Source: Erysipelotrichaceae bacterium
Lineage (GTDB): Bacteria > Bacillota_I > Bacilli_A > Erysipelotrichales > Erysipelotrichaceae
Assembly: GCA_012523895.1 (NCBI GenBank)
Contig: JAAYSZ010000015.1
Location: forward strand, 1 to 37,404
Reading direction: 5' to 3'
Length of the DNA: 37,404 bases
Below, one piece after another: positions 33,810 to 37,404 of this stretch. The notes below the pieces were generated by a model. That model had not been told where the DNA came from, searched no databases, and saw only the letters and a list, made by a program, of their open reading frames with translations. Both the position numbers and the translations under genes were made by a program. The number at the start of each line of letters is the position of its first letter. Position 1 is the first letter of the stretch.

Positions 33810-34973
33810 TCAGAAGTTTATCAATTTATTTTTATAGAGACAATGAATATATCCATCAATTATATTATTTATATGTCTTTCTTTAATTCTATAATATGGA
33901 AGATTAATATCATTAGATATTAATAAATAATGTTTTTTATCTTCCTTAACATCTAATAACATATCTTTTAATTCTTCTTTTTTCATATAGTAAGTTGAAA
34001 GCATATATGGCTTTTTAAAAATACTCATTAAATCTTTAATTGACTTCACTTGACCTTTAATAAAAATACAATCAAAAACAAAACTTTCTTTTAAGTAATC
34101 TTCAAAATAATCCATTGTAATAGATTTATTAAGCCATAAATTAAAATTCTCATCTTCTTTAACATTATATTTAGCATCTAAGTTAATTAATGAAGCAGAT
34201 GCTTCTATTATTGTTTTTGAAGATTTTTCAATCTGAAAAGATAAATGTCCAATACTTATTGCCCTACAATTTGGTTGAACAAAAACTAAGCCTGTATTTT
34301 TAAAGTTTCCACAACTATCTCTATGTTGATGCCCTAAAATTAAACCATCAATATTAGGATAGTTTTCCATTATTTTATAACCTTCATCTTCTTTAGTATC
34401 ATATTGAGTAACATTTCCAGTTATTGGATCTTTTTCAAAACCACCATGATATAAAACTATAACTAAATCAGATTTTTCTTTCACTTCATTAAGATATAAA
34501 TCTAAAGCCTCAAAAACTGTTAATACTTTAAAGTTTCTTAAATTATCAAAATCAGTTAATTGAGAAAGATTTGATGTAACTATTCCTAAAAAACAAATTT
34601 TAACTCCTTGATTTTCAATTATTTTATAAGGCTTAAATACAGCATTATTATTTTCATCTAATATATTTGCGCATAAATATGACATTGTAAGATTTTTGGT
34701 ATATTTTTTTAAAATATCTATACCATAATCAACATCATGATTACCTAAATTCATTACATCAAAATTATCATTTGCATATTCAATTAAAAGATTCTTTTTA
34801 TCATTAAAAATAAACTCATTATTAAAATATGTTGACCTTATAGACCCTATAAAATAATCACCATTATCAACAATAATAGAAAAAGGATATTTTTCCCTTA
34901 TTAAAGATAAAGAATTATAATATCCTTCTTCTCCATGAATATCAGATGTTGCAAATATATCAATATTAATCAT
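33810..34973 (-). CDS. 5'-nucleotidase-type metallophosphatase
   Basis: A 387-residue calcineurin-like phosphoesterase. Metal-binding motifs in order are SDIHGEEGYY, DNGDYFIGS, GNHDVDYG, VLYHGG and LGHQHRDS. The C-terminal part (about 270–387) corresponds to the 5'-nucleotidase C domain but is shortened; full bifunctional enzymes are 450 residues or more. No signal peptide is present, so it acts inside the cell, unlike exported UshA. It overlaps the PhnE-like gene by ATGA. I infer that it dephosphorylates the phosphorylated compound the transporter brings in. No terminator was seen after it. Confidence 0.82.
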   Translation of the reverse strand: MINIDIFATSDIHGEEGYYNSLSLIREKYPFSIIVDNGDYFIGSIRSTYFNNEFIFNDKKNLLIEYANDNFDVMNLGNHDVDYGIDILKKYTKNLTMSYLCANILDENNNAVFKPYKIIENQGVKICFLGIVTSNLSQLTDFDNLRNFKVLTVFEALDLYLNEVKEKSDLVIVLYHGGFEKDPITGNVTQYDTKEDEGYKIMENYPNIDGLILGHQHRDSCGNFKNTGLVFVQPNCRAISIGHLSFQIEKSSKTIIEASASLINLDAKYNVKEDENFNLWLNKSITMDYFEDYLKESFVFDCIFIKGQVKSIKDLMSIFKKPYMLSTYYMKKEELKDMLLDVKEDKKHYLLISNDINLPYYRIKERHINNIIDGYIHCLYKNKLINF

Positions 34974-35740
34974 TGTAAGTTCTTTCTTATTTTAGCTGAA
35001 ATAGAATCTATTATCAAAACTGTTAAAATAACAGCTATTAATATTATAGAAACCTTACCCCAATTCCTTGCTTGAATCGCAAAAATTAATGGAGCTCCAA
35101 TACCACCAGCACCAACAAGTCCCAGTGTTGCGGCTGATCTAACCGCAATTTCTAAGTGAGTTAATATTAATGATGCTTGAATAGGCATAACTTGAGGAAT
35201 TCTTGAATAAAACATTGTTTGCCAAAATGATGCCCCTACAGATTCTTGAGCTTCAAAACTATAATCTGAACTAGCTTCCATTTCTTCCGCAAAAAGTTTT
35301 CCCATCATACCTATATGGTGTACACCTATAGCTAAAACTCCCGCAAAAGGACCAGGTCCTACAACCTTCACAAATATTATCGCATAAATAAGCTCCGGAA
35401 AAGCTCTAAGTACATTTAATACAAATTTTCCAAATTTTGGAATACCTATTAATTTTGAATATAAATTTTTAGAAGCAACTAATGAAAGAGGATATGCTAA
35501 AAACGCACCAATAAATGTACCTAAAATTGCAATATTTATTGTTAATATCATTAAACTAAATACATCTTCCCCTGAACCATCATATAAGTAATTCCAATCC
35601 GGTTTACTTAAACCAATTAAAACATTTTTAAATGATGAAAGAGTAAAATATTCTAAACTTGAATAATCTACACTTAAAACTGAATAAAGGACTAAAATAA
35701 TGACAATAAAAGAAACAGTTTTTGAAAATTTATTTGTCAT
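34970..35740 (-). CDS. phnE: PhnE-like ABC permease, second
   Basis: A 256-residue permease of the phosphonate/phosphite importer family, with six TM segments. The coupling motif EAQESVGASFWQTMFYSRIPQVMP is followed by AATLGLVGAGGIGAPL. It follows a paralogous permease gene with an ATGA overlap; SD AAGGAGG. Together the two probably form a heterodimeric channel with the ATPase at 36513–37277. Confidence 0.9.
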   Translation of the reverse strand: MTNKFSKTVSFIVIILVLYSVLSVDYSSLEYFTLSSFKNVLIGLSKPDWNYLYDGSGEDVFSLMILTINIAILGTFIGAFLAYPLSLVASKNLYSKLIGIPKFGKFVLNVLRAFPELIYAIIFVKVVGPGPFAGVLAIGVHHIGMMGKLFAEEMEASSDYSFEAQESVGASFWQTMFYSRIPQVMPIQASLILTHLEIAVRSAATLGLVGAGGIGAPLIFAIQARNWGKVSIILIAVILTVLIIDSISAKIRKNLQ

Positions 35741-36516
35741 GATAATTTCCTCCTTAAATATCCACTCAAACCATCTACAATAAACACTAAAACAAAAATA
35801 GTAAGTATAACTAGCGATACTCTGTCATATCTCATTAAACCTAAAGATGTATTCATAATAAGACCTATACCACCAGCTCCAACATAACCAAGAACTGTAG
35901 AAGCTCTTATATTAACTTCAAAAGCATAAAGTGTATAAGAAGCTATTTGATTTACGATTTGAGGTAATATCGCATAGAAAGCAACTTTTATCTTATTAGC
36001 ACCTACTGACTCTTGAGCTTCAACAGCTCCAACCTCAATAGTATCTATTGCTTGATAAAAAAGTTGTGAAGTCATTCCAAAAGTAAATATAGCAATTGTC
36101 ATAACTCCAGTAAATTCACCTATACCAAAAATAGCAACTAATATAGCAGCTAACAAAAGACTTGGTATAGTTCTAACAACACCCATTATAAATTTTGCTA
36201 TATTTGTAATTGTTTTATTTTTTGTAAAAATCATTGACCCTAAGAAAGCTATAGGTAAACCTGTAATAACACCCAAAAATGTTCCATAAATAGACATTTT
36301 TATTGTTTGAATCATAGGTTTTATTATATTAGGAAAATAAGAAAAATCAGGCTTTAAAAATCTTGATAAAAATCTCCACATTTGATCAGAGTTTCTAAAT
36401 ACCTCCATCAAATCAACACCAGTATTTATCACACTAATAAATAGCAAAGCAAGAATTATTAAAACAATTAATAAATTTTTAGGAAAATCTCTATGTATGG
36501 TATCCTTCAATTTCAT
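35737..36516 (-). CDS. phnE: PhnE-like ABC permease, first
   Basis: A 259-residue permease paralogous to the next gene, with six TM segments and the coupling loop VEAQESVGANKIKVAFYAILPQIV, then STVLGYVGAGGIG. Phosphonate-type importers of Bacillota often have two PhnE genes. It overlaps the ATPase gene and the second permease gene by 4 bases each (ATGA), giving tight translational coupling. Confidence 0.9.
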   Translation of the reverse strand: MKLKDTIHRDFPKNLLIVLIILALLFISVINTGVDLMEVFRNSDQMWRFLSRFLKPDFSYFPNIIKPMIQTIKMSIYGTFLGVITGLPIAFLGSMIFTKNKTITNIAKFIMGVVRTIPSLLLAAILVAIFGIGEFTGVMTIAIFTFGMTSQLFYQAIDTIEVGAVEAQESVGANKIKVAFYAILPQIVNQIASYTLYAFEVNIRASTVLGYVGAGGIGLIMNTSLGLMRYDRVSLVILTIFVLVFIVDGLSGYLRRKLS

Positions 36517-37277
36517 GCTACTTCCTCATCCTTTTTTAATATTTCACTACCATATATTTCAGTTAACTTTGCATCAGTAGCATCTTCAGGAGTACCATCA
36601 AATACAAGTTCCCCTGCTCTTAATCCTATTATTCTTGTAGAATAATTTCTAGCTAATTCAATAGAGTGAATATTTACAATTACAGTTTTATTTAACTGTG
36701 TATTTAAATTCTTTAAATCATCCATAATTCTTACAGAAGTAACTGGGTCTAAAGATGCTACAGGCTCATCAGCCAATATAATATCTGCCTCTTGAACTAT
36801 TGTTCTAGCAATAGAAACTCTTTGTTGTTGACCACCTGAAAGTTCATCACATCTAGAATGAAGCTTATCATCTAAATCCACTCTTTCTAATGCCTTATTT
36901 ACTTTTTCATAGTCTTCCTTAGAAAATATACCTAATATACTTTTTAAAGTTGAATAATATCCTAAACGTCCAGATAAAACGTTTTTTTGTACAGTCATTC
37001 TCTTAACAAGATTAAACTGTTGAAATATAAAACCAATTTTTTTCCTTATATCCATCAATTCTCTTTTAGATGCTTTAGTAATTGATTTTCCATTTACAAT
37101 TATTTCACCTTCAGATATATCATTTAATCTATTTAAAGATCTTAATAGTGTTGACTTACCTGAACCACTAAGACCAATTATTGAAACAAATTCTCCATCA
37201 TTAATTGTTAAATCTAAGTTCTTTAATCCAACAACACCATTAGGATATACTTTTGTAACATTTTTTATTTCAATCAT
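36513..37277 (-). CDS. phnC: PhnC-like ABC transporter ATPase
   Basis: A 254-residue ATPase with Walker A GLSGSGKSTLLRSL, Q-loop FIFQQFNL, signature LSGGQQQRVSIA, Walker B IILADEPVASLD and H-loop NIHSIEL. The segment VKRMTVQKNVLSGRLGY is characteristic of PhnC. Substrate may be phosphonate, phosphite or another phospho-compound; related mycoplasma p37-type systems have been linked to thiamine pyrophosphate, so the substrate is open. SD AAGGA. The binding protein (PhnD) is expected upstream, outside or at the edge of the window. Confidence 0.92.
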   Translation of the reverse strand: MIEIKNVTKVYPNGVVGLKNLDLTINDGEFVSIIGLSGSGKSTLLRSLNRLNDISEGEIIVNGKSITKASKRELMDIRKKIGFIFQQFNLVKRMTVQKNVLSGRLGYYSTLKSILGIFSKEDYEKVNKALERVDLDDKLHSRCDELSGGQQQRVSIARTIVQEADIILADEPVASLDPVTSVRIMDDLKNLNTQLNKTVIVNIHSIELARNYSTRIIGLRAGELVFDGTPEDATDAKLTEIYGSEILKKDEEVA

Positions 37278-37402
37278 AATTTCCTTGTATGATAATTATG
37301 TACCTTGTCATACATAAAATCATATTCCTTTCTAACCTTTGATAGAATGAAGTAGAAACCATGTTTACTCTTATTTTTTTCCTGTGGTTTGTCTACTTTT
37401 TG
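37274..37402 (-). CDS. C-terminal end of an upstream gene in the phn operon (partial)
   Basis: From the window edge, one minus-strand frame is open for 42 codons and ends with a TGA that overlaps the phnC ATG as ATGA. This is the same junction type as every other pair in this operon. The residues (…KSKHGFYFILSKVRKEYDFMYDK…HTRKL) do not resemble a PhnD end that I know, so the identity is open. A second frame is also open for about 40 codons over the same bases, and third-position G/C is somewhat higher than in neighbouring genes, so this call is tentative. Confidence 0.45.
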   Translation of the reverse strand, partial: QKVDKPQEKNKSKHGFYFILSKVRKEYDFMYDKVHNYHTRKL

Positions 37403-37404
37403 GA

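Noticed and set aside
37270..37323. A 17-codon leader peptide overlapping the phnC start
   Set aside because: AAAGGA is only 2 bases from its ATG, and an overlapping frame that ends in an ATGA junction explains the region better.

Overview
The window is a very AT-rich chromosomal segment with compact genes, mostly strong Shine-Dalgarno (SD) sequences and standard use of UGA as a stop (for example at rlmB, the MacB-like ATPase and the phn genes), so it is not mycoplasma genetic code 4. Gene content and order (T-box cysS–mrnC–rlmB–sigH-like–rpmG–secE–nusG; uvrA–hprK–lgt–trxB; rapZ–yvcK–whiA) point to Bacillota, class Bacilli, probably one of the reduced or uncultured gut lineages near Erysipelotrichales, RF39 or Mollicutes. 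That placement is inferred from gene order and composition only.

Layout. (1) 1–450: a palindrome-rich stretch and a short-chain dehydrogenase cut off at its C-terminal half. (2) 564–8193: a MerR regulator divergent from a two-component system, a MacAB-like efflux system (adaptor, ATPase, FtsX-type permease) and a CPBP membrane protease. This looks like a drug or peptide sensing and resistance module. (3) 8264–13066: a PepSY protein, the rpmG-secE-nusG unit, and cysS-mrnC-rlmB-sigH-like behind a cysteine T-box riboswitch. (4) 13079–16219: a large membrane-spanning protein with a cytoplasmic XRE helix-turn-helix and an extracellular RCC1-like/FN3/InlB-repeat region, a small GYF-type gene, and an AlkD-like DNA glycosylase. 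(5) 16257–19068: gap behind a consensus promoter and a lone ABC exporter. (6) 19117–29334: two long minus-strand operons, rapZ-yvcK-whiA-orf90-GNAT and uvrA-hprK-(lgt::HAD)-trxB. (7) 29454–33768: a rhodanese lipoprotein, a secreted unknown, a VanY-like protein, a glucose-family PTS EIICB and NAD kinase. (8) 33810–37402: a PhnC-PhnE-PhnE importer coupled to a metallophosphatase, all joined by ATGA overlaps, with the end of a further reading frame at the window edge.

Main points of interest. The PTS protein has Ser in place of the phosphorylatable Cys of its EIIB domain and lacks the EIIC LHH motif. The adjacent VanY-like protein keeps its zinc ligands but has Ser in place of the catalytic Glu. 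Both lie in one transcription unit, so two neighbouring enzyme families appear to have lost chemistry and may act as sensors or binders. Other notable items are the HTH–TM–RCC1/InlB protein, an Lgt–HAD phosphatase fusion next to hprK, and three genes (ABC exporter, secreted orf221, nadK) whose -10 box sits exactly 6 nt before the ATG with no SD, which predicts leaderless mRNAs.

No rRNA, tRNA, CRISPR array or insertion sequence was recognised. No gene-free stretch exceeds 300 bases; the longest ones (12861–13078 and 17271–17487) hold the T-box leader and the gap promoter/terminator region.
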